NCBI GenBank assembly: GCA_020846775.1
Contig: JADLDG010000034.1
Coordinates: forward strand, 62,001 to 126,000
Direction: 5' to 3'
Source of the DNA: Nitrospirota bacterium
GTDB taxonomy: Bacteria; Nitrospirota; 9FT-COMBO-42-15; HDB-SIOI813
Length of the DNA: 64,000 bases
A program made the translations under genes and the position numbers. The number at the start of each line of letters is the position of its first letter. Position 1 is the first letter of the stretch. The notes beneath the pieces were generated by a model, which was not told the DNA's origin, ran no database searches, and saw only the letters and a program-made list of their open reading frames with translations. Positions 53,867 to 62,549 of the stretch are shown one piece after another.

Positions 53867-53888
53867 GCCCTGTTTAAAAAAACAGAGC
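53867..53888 (-). promoter_or_regulatory. Hairpin in the rpsF leader
   Basis: On the minus strand GCTCTGTTT, TTTT, AAACAGGGC can form a 9-bp stem with one G-U pair, 29 bases upstream of the start codon. A CCCGG just before the ribosome site might belong to an S6:S18 recognition element, which uses an unpaired CCG; this is tentative. Confidence 0.4.
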
Positions 53889-53933
53889 AAGGAGAACTGG
53901 TATGATTATACTTTTATAATACGTCTGTATTAA

Positions 53934-54953
53934 TTAAGCAGCTCTTATTACCCTCTCCTTCTGTATATTTTCCTTTGGCTGAGAAGAGAGCATCTCTATA
54001 ACCCTTGGCGGGCATTTGTCAGCACATATTGTACAACCTATACATTTGACCGGATCAACCAAATGCAGCTGTTTTGATTCACCTGTTATCGCATCAACCG
54101 GACATACCTTCTTGCATATAAGACAGCCTATGCATTCTTCATGAATAAACGCAACCTCTCTGACAGGAATAAGGTCAGATATAATATTCGTCGGACACAC
54201 TGGGACACACAGCCCGCATCCGGTACATTTGTCATAATCTATGCGGGCGAGGAAGCTGTCAATTGTTATAGCATCATATGGACATACCTTATCGCACTTG
54301 TTGCAGGCGATACATCCGACGCTGCATACCTTCTTTGTATCAGCGCCTTTATCCAGCGACCGGCAGAAGATATGCACATCTTTATTTTCAGGAACAAGTT
54401 CAAGAAGATTCTTAGGACATGGAGGAATACACAATCCGCACCCTGTGCATTTATCATCTATGATAACCGGGAGTCCGTTCTTGCTCATATACATTGCATC
54501 AAAGGGGCATGCCTTCACACAGCTTGCAAGACCCAGACAACCGTAAACACAGCTCTTTGACCCGCCTGATATGAGGACAGCGGCGTTGCAATCCTGTATG
54601 CCATGATACTCAAATTTCTCTGCAGCCTCCTGTTGTCCGCCCAGGCAGTAGACCCGGGCAAGCATTCGCTCCGGCATCTCCGGGGCATCAACACCCATTA
54701 CGGCAGAGATCTTCTTTGCTATTGATGCACCGCCTGGCGGACACCCGCTGACAGGGGCCTTGCCTTCAGCAACAGCCATTGCAAAGCCCATACATCCGGG
54801 ATAACCGCATGCCCCGCAATTTGCATGAGGCAGAAAACTATCAATCTCGGCTACCTTAGGGTCAATTTCAACGGCAAATTTCCTTGCAGCAATCCCAAGC
54901 CCCAGACTTGCCAGTGCACCCATTGCACCCATTGTAATGATAGCCTCTAACAT
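53934..54953 (-). CDS. rnfB: RnfB, iron-sulfur subunit of the Rnf complex
   Basis: The 339-residue protein has an N-terminal helix, the RnfB motif NCGACGYPGCMGFA for one 4Fe-4S cluster, then multiple ferredoxin-type CxxCxxCxxxCP motifs. I count six such groups in the C-terminal half (for example CTGCGLCIPPCP, CTGCGLCVPVCP, CIGCLICKKVCP, CIGCTICADKCP). E. coli-type RnfB has about 190 residues and two of these. The extended version is common in anaerobes. It is the electron entry subunit on the cytoplasmic face and is the last gene of rnfCDGEAB. Confidence 0.95.
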   Translation of the reverse strand: MLEAIITMGAMGALASLGLGIAARKFAVEIDPKVAEIDSFLPHANCGACGYPGCMGFAMAVAEGKAPVSGCPPGGASIAKKISAVMGVDAPEMPERMLARVYCLGGQQEAAEKFEYHGIQDCNAAVLISGGSKSCVYGCLGLASCVKACPFDAMYMSKNGLPVIIDDKCTGCGLCIPPCPKNLLELVPENKDVHIFCRSLDKGADTKKVCSVGCIACNKCDKVCPYDAITIDSFLARIDYDKCTGCGLCVPVCPTNIISDLIPVREVAFIHEECIGCLICKKVCPVDAITGESKQLHLVDPVKCIGCTICADKCPPRVIEMLSSQPKENIQKERVIRAA

Positions 54954-55047
54954 ATTAAACTTCTCCCGATTTCATGATATAGCGTTAACGATTTGAACCT
55001 TTAACCATATATTATAAACTATTCCGTGTTATCAGGGCAACTTCTTT

Positions 55048-55635
55048 CTACTTCACCAATCCCGCAAATCCCAGAAATGCAAGAGACATCAGACCTGCAG
55101 TAACAAGTGAGATTGGCGTACCCTGTAACACGTTTGGAATTCTTGAATGAACCGTGTGTTCGCGTATTCCAGCCATTAACAAAAGTGCAACAGTAAACCC
55201 TATAGAAGCACCTACTGCAAAGAAAAGCATTGGAAAGAAGTCCATATCCTTCTGAACAACAAGCAATGCTACACCCAGAACTGCACAATTTGTCGTAATT
55301 AATGGGAGAAAAATACCCAGTGAATTATATAGTGCCGGGCTTGTCTTACGGATAACCATCTCCACGAATTGCACCAGTGTCGCAATGACAAGAATAAACA
55401 CTATTGTTCTAAGGAACACAAGATCAAACGGTACCAGCACAAACTTTTCTATCAGCCATGAACAAAGGGCTGCCAGCGTCATTACGAAAATCACAGCCAT
55501 TCCCATGCCTATGCTTGTCTCAATCTTCGAGGAAACACCGAGGAATGGACATATGCCGAGAAATCGCGCCAATACGAAGTTTGTTACAAAGATTGTACTG
55601 ACCAGTATGAGTAATATTTCAACTACATTGTCCAT
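55048..55635 (-). CDS. rnfA: RnfA, membrane subunit of the Rnf complex
   Basis: The 195-residue protein has six helices and the family text FVTNFVLARFLGICPFLGVSSKIETSIGMGMAVIFVMT. It forms, with RnfE, the membrane core that binds a buried iron-sulfur cluster between the subunits (Cys in CPFLG). It starts two bases after the rnfE stop. Confidence 0.96.
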   Translation of the reverse strand: MDNVVEILLILVSTIFVTNFVLARFLGICPFLGVSSKIETSIGMGMAVIFVMTLAALCSWLIEKFVLVPFDLVFLRTIVFILVIATLVQFVEMVIRKTSPALYNSLGIFLPLITTNCAVLGVALLVVQKDMDFFPMLFFAVGASIGFTVALLLMAGIREHTVHSRIPNVLQGTPISLVTAGLMSLAFLGFAGLVK

Positions 55636-55637
55636 CC

Positions 55638-56336
55638 CTATTTCCTTCCCTTCCTCTTCTCTTCTATCATATTCGCGAAAGCAACTAAGATGCCCAGGCC
55701 GATAAATGCGCCAGGTGGTAATATCATTACTATCATAGGTTGATACTCATAGTGAAATAATCCCATGATACCCGTAAGTACAGGAATATCAAACCATGTC
55801 CCATTACCAAGTATCTCTCTTACAGATCCGAGTAAAATCAGAACAAGTGTAAATCCCATCCCCATACCAAGTCCGTCTGCAGCCGACCTGATAATCGTAT
55901 TCTTTGATGCAAATGCCTCTGCCCTGGCAAGAACGATACAATTCACTACAATAAGCGGAATGAATATACCTAAGGCATCATGCAGCTCAGGAGTAAACGC
56001 AGCCATCATAAGGTCAATTATTGTAACAAAGGATGCTATAACAATAATGAAGGCCGGTATCCTTATCATGTCGGGGATCACTTTTCTCAACACTGAGATC
56101 ATAATATTAGAGCCGACAAGGACCAGCATAGTCGCGGCCCCCATGCCGACACCATTCGTTGCCGACGTGGTTACGGCCAGGGTGGGACACGTACCAAGGA
56201 CAAGACGGAACAGCGGTATCTCTTCCCACAAACCCCTGATAAAATCACCGCTAATTTCTTTTACATTGATAACTGATGAGCCGCTGATCTGCTGAACATC
56301 AGCAATCTCAGTAGACATCGCATCCCTATCCGCCAT
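55638..56336 (-). CDS. rnfE: RnfE, membrane subunit of the Rnf complex
   Basis: The 232-residue protein has six helices and the conserved LVLGTCPTLAVTTSATNGVGMG, whose Cys pairs with that of RnfA. It overlaps rnfG by 11 bases. Confidence 0.95.
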   Translation of the reverse strand: MADRDAMSTEIADVQQISGSSVINVKEISGDFIRGLWEEIPLFRLVLGTCPTLAVTTSATNGVGMGAATMLVLVGSNIMISVLRKVIPDMIRIPAFIIVIASFVTIIDLMMAAFTPELHDALGIFIPLIVVNCIVLARAEAFASKNTIIRSAADGLGMGMGFTLVLILLGSVREILGNGTWFDIPVLTGIMGLFHYEYQPMIVMILPPGAFIGLGILVAFANMIEEKRKGRK

Positions 56337-56904
56337 TACTATGCTCCCTTTCGTAAATTTCCAACCCCTTTTTTACAGCGTTGACAACCGCCCGCGGGGA
56401 TATGGTGGCACCACTGAACTGATCTATTTCTCCACCATCTTTCTTCACTGCAAGCCTTTGACCATCGTCAAGGGATCGCCCTTTAAACTGGTTCCTCCAC
56501 TCTTCCTTCTGAATCCTGTTTCCTAAACCAGGTGTCTCTTTATGGCTTATGATCTCAATTCCGGATATCCTGTCATCAGACCCAATGCCCATCAATATAG
56601 ATATATCTCCTGCATAACCATCAGGGGCAATTACCTGAAATGCAGTACCAACCGGCTTATCATCCATTTTACCTTTATAAAATTTTATCTTGACATCTCT
56701 GCCCTTCTTGTCCTGACCAACAACAACATCTGCAGCCTCCTTGTCAATGTCATTGTTGAATGCAGGCAGGACAGCCTTAAGGGCGCTGATTGTTTTAATG
56801 CGTTCCTGTTCCGCAATCGGGCCTTTCGTAATATCATCAACCTTGGCCAAAGCCGCGGCTGCAATCAAACAAAAAAGTGTCAGAACTATTATGAGTCGCG
56901 CCAT
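56326..56904 (-). CDS. rnfG: RnfG, flavoprotein subunit of the Rnf complex
   Basis: The 192-residue subunit has an N-terminal anchor and a periplasmic FMN-binding domain. FMN attachment is predicted in SGATIS (DQFSGATISPRAV), where the Thr is the covalent FMN site. GHKETPGLGN-like text (SHKETPGLGNRI) is the other family mark. It starts seven bases after rnfD. Confidence 0.95.
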   Translation of the reverse strand: MARLIIVLTLFCLIAAAALAKVDDITKGPIAEQERIKTISALKAVLPAFNNDIDKEAADVVVGQDKKGRDVKIKFYKGKMDDKPVGTAFQVIAPDGYAGDISILMGIGSDDRISGIEIISHKETPGLGNRIQKEEWRNQFKGRSLDDGQRLAVKKDGGEIDQFSGATISPRAVVNAVKKGLEIYEREHSNGG

Positions 56905-56911
56905 ATTTCTT

Positions 56912-57955
56912 CTACCTGCTACCTGCCTTTATTGCACCATACCTCACCGGCCGCAAGTATCTGTCAATCAGAGGTGATACTATATTCATCAATACAATTG
57001 CAAAGGAGACACCTTCAGGATACCCGCCCCACATCCTGATTATTACAGTTATGAGGCCGCAGCCAAAACCAAAGAGCAATTGCCCCTTCAGTGTCACTGG
57101 ACATGTTACCATATCAGTAGCCATAAAAAAAGCCCCGATGATCAGACTGCCAGTAAACAGATGAAAGACAGGATTAACATATTTGGACGGGTCTATCATC
57201 CAGAATATACCGCTGAATATCATAACTGTACCTATCATACTGACCGGTATGTGCCATGTTATATACTGTTTGTAAATAAGATACGCGGCGCCAATAAGGA
57301 GGGCTATCGCCGACACCTCTCCTATAGACCCACCTAAATTCCCTATAAACGCATCCCAGATATTAAGCTCTGCTGCCTTGCCTATACCCTTGCCTGTCAG
57401 CCTGGCCACCTGCAGTTTTCCGAGCGGTGTAGCGCCGGTACTGGCATCTATACCTGAAAAGAGTGGGCTTGGCATCGGCCAGGTTGTCATTTGAAGCGGA
57501 AAGGCTATGAGAAGAAACACCCTCGACATGAGGGCAGGATTGAAGGGGTTAAATCCAAGTCCTCCGTAAAGCTGTTTACATATTATTATTGCAAAAAAAC
57601 CACCTATCACTGACACCCACCACGGGGAACCGGGTGGCAAGGTCAACCCAATGAGAAGACCTGTGACTGCAGCGCTTCCATCTGTAACCGTACTCTTTAC
57701 CCCGCTCAGTTTCTGATAAATTGCCTCCGCAGCCATTGTGGAACATACTGATACTATCAGGACATAGAGTGCACTCAGTCCAAAGAAGTAAAGCCCTGCC
57801 AGTGATGCAGGCGCCAATGAGAGGACAACAGTCCACATAATTCTCTCAATGGAGTCCGGGCTGAGCTGATGCGGTGATGACGTTAGAATGAGCTTTGGGA
57901 CAGGCTCTTCTGATTTCCCCTTTTTATCTTCCTGTTCTACCGCTGCCTCTGCCAT
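56912..57955 (-). CDS. rnfD: RnfD, membrane flavoprotein subunit of the Rnf complex
   Basis: The 347-residue subunit has about eight to ten helices and the FMN site STGATPLGKLQ. The C-terminal part has the NPVFHLFTGSLIIGAFFMATDMVT block typical of RnfD/NqrB. It shares with RnfG the covalent FMN electron route and probably helps in ion translocation. Confidence 0.95.
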   Translation of the reverse strand: MAEAAVEQEDKKGKSEEPVPKLILTSSPHQLSPDSIERIMWTVVLSLAPASLAGLYFFGLSALYVLIVSVCSTMAAEAIYQKLSGVKSTVTDGSAAVTGLLIGLTLPPGSPWWVSVIGGFFAIIICKQLYGGLGFNPFNPALMSRVFLLIAFPLQMTTWPMPSPLFSGIDASTGATPLGKLQVARLTGKGIGKAAELNIWDAFIGNLGGSIGEVSAIALLIGAAYLIYKQYITWHIPVSMIGTVMIFSGIFWMIDPSKYVNPVFHLFTGSLIIGAFFMATDMVTCPVTLKGQLLFGFGCGLITVIIRMWGGYPEGVSFAIVLMNIVSPLIDRYLRPVRYGAIKAGSR

Positions 57956-57981
57956 TTCAATCTATTTAAGCGGCTGCATTA

Positions 57982-59301
57982 TTATGCAACCTTGCTCTTT
58001 GCCTTTCTCATCTCTGCTTTAATGTAGCGGATTTGCTGCACTATCGGCCTTCTCGAAGGACAGACATATGTACAGCAGCCGCATTCAATACAATCCAGCA
58101 CATGATACTCCTCTGCATCCTTAGGTTTGCCAGCCTCTCCGAGGATGCTGTACATATTTGGCAATAAACGGATCGGACATGCCTGCACACACCTTCCGCA
58201 CCTGATGCAAGCACGAAAGTCCTCCAAAACCACATCACCTTTTGGTATAATTAGTATCCCTGATGTCCCTTTGAGTATTGGTACAAGCATGGAATACTGG
58301 GCAATTCCCATCATCGGTCCGCCGAAAAGTATCTTGCCCGGCTCACCGGCAAGCCCTCCACACTCAGCTATCACATGCTCAAGCAGGGTCCCTACCGGTA
58401 TCCTGAAATTACCCCGTCTGTTTATCCCATTACCGGTAACTGTTACAATGCGTTCAACAAGAGGAACTCCATACCTGACTGCGTTATAAACAGCAGCGGC
58501 AGTCCCGACATTCTGAACTACAATACCTACATCCATAGGAAGCCCCCCTGAAGGGACCTCTTTGCCTGTTACACTCTTTATAAGCTGCTTCTCAGCCCCC
58601 TGAGGATACTTCTTCTCCAAAGAAATCACCTTTATATTTGTACCAGTTGCAGACTGATTAATTGCCTTAATTGCTCCAGGCTTGTCATTTTCAATACCAA
58701 TATATCCGTCTCTTACACCCATTATGTGCATAAGAATCTTCATCCCTTCGATCACTTCCATTGATTTCTCAACCATAAGCCTGTCATCAGAGGTCAGGAA
58801 GGGTTCGCACTCTGCACCATTGAGTATAACTGCTGTAATTTTTTTCTCTTGCGGAGGGCTTAATTTGACATGAGTCGGGAATGTAGCACCACCCATCCCC
58901 ACAATCCCGGCTCCGAGTATGATACCTTTCAAGTCCTTAGGGTCTGCGTTAAGGTAGTTACTGTTTTCTTTCAGGGAATCAATGAGTTCATCTTTTCCGT
59001 CAGACTCGATCACGATTGAGTTAGACTGATTTCCTGACGGGTGTGGAAACCTGCCTATGGCCACAACTTTACCGGAGACAGGGCTGTGGACCGGGGAGGA
59101 GACAAAACCCTTAGCCTCCCCCACCTTCTGATATTTTTTAACGAGATCACCTATCTTTACAAGAGATTCACACGGGGCGCCTATATGCTGTGACAATGGG
59201 ATCACGACCTTGGAAGGCGGCTTTATTTCTGAGATAGGGATGGAAGATGTCTCACTCTTCCTATCTATTGGATGTATACCTTCTCCGGCTATTGTCCACA
59301 T
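57982..59301 (-). CDS. rnfC: RnfC, NADH-binding subunit of the Rnf complex
   Basis: The 439-residue subunit has a Gly-rich flavin/NADH region (GAGIVGMGGATFPTHVKL) and two ferredoxin-type motifs near the C-terminus (CIRCGRCVQACP and CIECGCCTYVCPSRRP). It is the NADH dehydrogenase module. Gene order C-D-G-E-A-B is the common Rnf order, and the complex exchanges electrons between ferredoxin and NAD while moving Na+ or H+. Membrane contact is through the other subunits. Confidence 0.95.
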   Translation of the reverse strand: MWTIAGEGIHPIDRKSETSSIPISEIKPPSKVVIPLSQHIGAPCESLVKIGDLVKKYQKVGEAKGFVSSPVHSPVSGKVVAIGRFPHPSGNQSNSIVIESDGKDELIDSLKENSNYLNADPKDLKGIILGAGIVGMGGATFPTHVKLSPPQEKKITAVILNGAECEPFLTSDDRLMVEKSMEVIEGMKILMHIMGVRDGYIGIENDKPGAIKAINQSATGTNIKVISLEKKYPQGAEKQLIKSVTGKEVPSGGLPMDVGIVVQNVGTAAAVYNAVRYGVPLVERIVTVTGNGINRRGNFRIPVGTLLEHVIAECGGLAGEPGKILFGGPMMGIAQYSMLVPILKGTSGILIIPKGDVVLEDFRACIRCGRCVQACPIRLLPNMYSILGEAGKPKDAEEYHVLDCIECGCCTYVCPSRRPIVQQIRYIKAEMRKAKSKVA

Positions 59302-59374
59302 AACTAAAAAAAACTGTATTTGTCAGGCATCATTAGAATACTCATACTTGCCGCCTGATATTTGCTTCCTATTG

Positions 59375-59842
59375 TCAACCCTTTTTATTCCTGTCCTTAA
59401 GGATGTCGCTCAACTCTTCCATGAACTGATTTATATCCTTAAACTCTCTGTAGACCGAGGCAAACCGCACATAAGCTACTTCATCAAGACCATGAAGCTC
59501 CCTCATCACTTCTTCCCCTATCATTGTACTCGGCAGCTCTTTTTCTCCGCTCTCCTGAACCTTTTTCTCTATCCTGGAGACCGAGTCTTCGAGGGCATCC
59601 ATGCCTACTGGTCTCTTCTCACAGGCCTTTTTAAGACCCGACAGGATCTTGTTCCTGTCAAACACCTCACGCCGGCCATCTTTTTTTACTACAACCGGAA
59701 GGACATCTTCAACATGCTCGTAAGTGGTAAATCTCCTCCTGCACCTGAGGCACTCCCTCCTGCGCCGGATAGAACTCCCTTCCTTACCCTCTCTTGAATC
59801 AACTACCTTATCCTCAATATGTCCGCAGAAGGGACATTTCAT
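59375..59842 (-). CDS. nrdR: NrdR transcriptional repressor
   Basis: The 155-residue protein has the zinc ribbon [42 protein letters not shown] and a C-terminal ATP-cone. It senses dATP/ATP and represses ribonucleotide reductase genes by binding tandem NrdR boxes. Candidate boxes lie upstream of nrdJ in this window. It follows glyA by 12 bases. Confidence 0.97.
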   Translation of the reverse strand: MKCPFCGHIEDKVVDSREGKEGSSIRRRRECLRCRRRFTTYEHVEDVLPVVVKKDGRREVFDRNKILSGLKKACEKRPVGMDALEDSVSRIEKKVQESGEKELPSTMIGEEVMRELHGLDEVAYVRFASVYREFKDINQFMEELSDILKDRNKKG

Positions 59843-59854
59843 AAAAACTCCTTA

Positions 59855-61087
59855 TCAATATACCGGAAACATCTTGCACAAATCTCCTACAGCGCTTCGC
59901 ACTTCACTATAGACCTTCTCGTCTCCAATATTGCTGAGAACCTTGTCTATAAACCCTGCTATCTTATCCATCTCCCCTTCTTTCATACCTCTTGTTGTTA
60001 CTGCCGGCGTGCCTATCCTGACACCGCTCGTTACCATCGGAGGTTTATCATCAAAGGGAACGGCATTCTTATTTAACGTTATTCCTGATACATCCAACGC
60101 TGTCTCTGCATCTTTGCCTGTAAGGCCCTTATTTCTTAGATCAACAAGCATCAGGTGATTGTCTGTTCCACCTGATACAAGGTTGTATCCCCTTTTAACC
60201 AGGCCTTCAGCAAGACACCTTGCGTTTTTTACAACCTGCTCCTGATAACCCTTGAATTCTGGTGAAAGCGCCTCCTTGAAGGCAACTGCCTTGGCAGCTA
60301 TAACATGCATCAGGGGCCCTCCCTGAATCCCGGGGAATATACTCTTGTCAATCAACTTTGCATGCTCTGCCCTGCACATAATCATCCCGCCCCTTGGACC
60401 CCTTAATGTCTTATGTGTAGTTGTAGTAACAAAATCACTATGGGGGAAAGGGCTTGGATGAACTCCTGCTGCTACCAGGCCTGCAATATGTGCAATGTCT
60501 GCCAGCGTATAGGCGCCTGCTTCTTTGGCTATAGCCTGGAATGCCTGAAAATCAATGGTCCTTGCATAGGCGCTTGCACCTATAACTATTATCTTAGGCC
60601 TTCTTTCTATTGCAAGTCTTCTAACTTCATCGTAATCAATTGTCCCTGTCTCCCGTCCAACCCCATAGCTGACAACATTATAGAAGATGCCGGAGAAATT
60701 TACCTTACTTCCATGTGTCAAATGCCCGCCATGTGCAAGGTCCATCCCCACGATCGTATCACCTGGTTTTAGGACGGCAAAATATACGGCCATATTGGCC
60801 TGTGACCCTGAGTGAGGTTGAACATTTACATGTTCAGCGCCGAAAATAGTCTTCGCCCTTGAGATGGCAAGGTCTTCCACGACATCCACATATTCACACC
60901 CGCCGTAATACCGTTTATGCGGATAACCCTCGGCATATTTATTAGTCATCACACAGCCCTGTGCTTCAAGCACTGCCTTGCTTGCATAATTCTCTGATGC
61001 AATAAGGAGTATATGGTTATTCTCCCTCCTTATCTCATTCTGAATCGCCTCAAAGACCTCAGGATCCTTATTTCGTAAATCCGACAT
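59855..61087 (-). CDS. glyA: Serine hydroxymethyltransferase
   Basis: The 410-residue PLP enzyme has the lysine motif [20 protein letters not shown]-type N-terminal text ([30 protein letters not shown]) and [14 protein letters not shown]. It interconverts serine and glycine with tetrahydrofolate one-carbon transfer. It lies in the operon rpiB-glyA-nrdR, which links nucleotide precursors to their regulator. Confidence 0.98.
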   Translation of the reverse strand: MSDLRNKDPEVFEAIQNEIRRENNHILLIASENYASKAVLEAQGCVMTNKYAEGYPHKRYYGGCEYVDVVEDLAISRAKTIFGAEHVNVQPHSGSQANMAVYFAVLKPGDTIVGMDLAHGGHLTHGSKVNFSGIFYNVVSYGVGRETGTIDYDEVRRLAIERRPKIIVIGASAYARTIDFQAFQAIAKEAGAYTLADIAHIAGLVAAGVHPSPFPHSDFVTTTTHKTLRGPRGGMIMCRAEHAKLIDKSIFPGIQGGPLMHVIAAKAVAFKEALSPEFKGYQEQVVKNARCLAEGLVKRGYNLVSGGTDNHLMLVDLRNKGLTGKDAETALDVSGITLNKNAVPFDDKPPMVTSGVRIGTPAVTTRGMKEGEMDKIAGFIDKVLSNIGDEKVYSEVRSAVGDLCKMFPVY

Positions 61088-61101
61088 CCTAATATTCCTC
61101 T

Positions 61102-61566
61102 CTATCCATTCTTTCTTCTGTTGAATATACCCTTTTCTATTTCGCTTATCTTATCCAGTCTCCGCTGATGCCTGCCGCCCTCAAAATCTGTCGTGAGCCA
61201 CGCACCCACCATCAGCAGGGCCACTTCCATATCCAATACCCTGCCTCCAAGAACCAGGATATTTGCATCATTATGTAATCTGCTCATCCTCGCAGTAAAC
61301 AAATCATGGCATAAGGCTGCCCTGACACCAGGAAACTTATTAGCTACAATTGACATCCCGATGCCTGTGCCGCAGGATAATATCCCCCTCTCTGCAACAC
61401 CTTTAGAGACAGCATCTGCAACCTTAATCCCGTAGTCAGGATAATCTACTGATTCAGGATTATCCACACCGTAATCTGTTACCTCTAATCCCTTCTCCTT
61501 AAGTAATTCAACTATCTTTTCCTTAAGGCTGCAACCCCCATGATCCGATGCAATCGCTATTTTCAT
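61102..61566 (-). CDS. rpiB: Ribose-5-phosphate isomerase B
   Basis: The 154-residue protein has the RpiB motifs [35 protein letters not shown] (active-site Cys) and [12 protein letters not shown]. It interconverts ribose-5-phosphate and ribulose-5-phosphate. It leads the operon before glyA with a 14-base gap. Confidence 0.96.
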   Translation of the reverse strand: MKIAIASDHGGCSLKEKIVELLKEKGLEVTDYGVDNPESVDYPDYGIKVADAVSKGVAERGILSCGTGIGMSIVANKFPGVRAALCHDLFTARMSRLHNDANILVLGGRVLDMEVALLMVGAWLTTDFEGGRHQRRLDKISEIEKGIFNRRKNG

Positions 61567-61616
61567 TTTTAATGACAGGTATCCCTTTTTTTCCTAACAG
61601 GAGATTAGGGTCATTA

Positions 61617-61646
61617 ATACTACCCTATACCGTTATTTAACGTCAA
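61617..61646 (-). promoter_or_regulatory. Promoter of rpiB-glyA-nrdR
   Basis: Minus-strand TTGACG (61646-61641), 18 bases, TAGTAT (61622-61617); the start codon is about 50 bases downstream. Confidence 0.45.
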
Positions 61647-61663
61647 GTGAATTTTTGGAGTGA

Positions 61664-62527
61664 TTATCGCGCTGATGGTTTCCTGGCAGCAACCACCCTG
61701 AATACCATAGGCAGGGCTATCTTGTCTCCGCATTTATACTTACTTACAGCATTCATGATCTCGACGTCAACAACCTCTTTTTGCTCCTTCGTAAGTCTTG
61801 CAAACAGGGGCTGGAGCGGGGCGGCCATATCTTTTAAATTGGCAAGGTATTCTTCTGCCGAATCAAAAAAAGACTCGCCTGAGACTTCCTCATCTGCCAG
61901 ACCTGACAGTCCGGCGGAACCCGCCATCCCAAGGAGGTCACCTTGTTTTGCAAGCCTGAATATGCCAGGCTGATCCGGTGCAGGAGTTGGTATTTCAACG
62001 AACTTCTTCAACACCTCTACCGGTATCCTGACAAATGGATTCTTGTCCGGAGTAGACCATACTGCAGCCGATAGATAACCTCCGTTTTTCAACACCCTTG
62101 ATATCTCATTCAATGCAGCATGGACATCAGGTAAAAACATAAGGCAAAAACGGCTGATAACAGCATCAAATGAGGCGGTCTCATAAGGCAGTGAAGATAC
62201 ATCATTTGCGTGAAATGAAATATTCTTTACCCCTGCCCCTTCTGCCTTCCTCCTGGCTGCTGCCAGCATGTTCGACGACAGATCAAGCCCTACTACCGCC
62301 CCCCTGTCGCCAACAGCCTGTGCTGCAAGTATTGACGGGCATCCCGTGCCGCACCCAAGATCAAGCACTTGTTGACCAGGGGAAATCCTCGCGTCTCCAA
62401 TCAAACGGTAGCTGACAAAAGACATACTCTGTTCAAGGTTCTTATCCCATTTCTCCCACGCCGGCGCTACGCGGTCCCAGTTCTGGCGCTGTGTTTCTAT
62501 GAATTTTTTTGTATCATCAGATGACAT
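61664..62527 (-). CDS. Class I SAM-dependent methyltransferase
   Basis: The 287-residue protein has AdoMet motif I VLDLGCGTGCPSILAA, an acidic GLDLS motif II, and FDAVISRFCLMFLPD (motif post I/II). The fold resembles UbiE/methyltransferase 11. A GGAGG-like site precedes the ATG. The substrate is unknown. A quinone or small-molecule methyltransferase is likely, but nothing in the context decides it. Confidence 0.85.
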   Translation of the reverse strand: MSSDDTKKFIETQRQNWDRVAPAWEKWDKNLEQSMSFVSYRLIGDARISPGQQVLDLGCGTGCPSILAAQAVGDRGAVVGLDLSSNMLAAARRKAEGAGVKNISFHANDVSSLPYETASFDAVISRFCLMFLPDVHAALNEISRVLKNGGYLSAAVWSTPDKNPFVRIPVEVLKKFVEIPTPAPDQPGIFRLAKQGDLLGMAGSAGLSGLADEEVSGESFFDSAEEYLANLKDMAAPLQPLFARLTKEQKEVVDVEIMNAVSKYKCGDKIALPMVFRVVAARKPSAR

Positions 62528-62549
62528 AGTCTACCTCCATAATCCCCCA

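Noticed and set aside
59302-59374. Terminator or regulatory hairpin between nrdR and rnfC
   Set aside because: TCAGGC and GCCTGA can pair, but they are about 25 bases apart and not followed by a T run.
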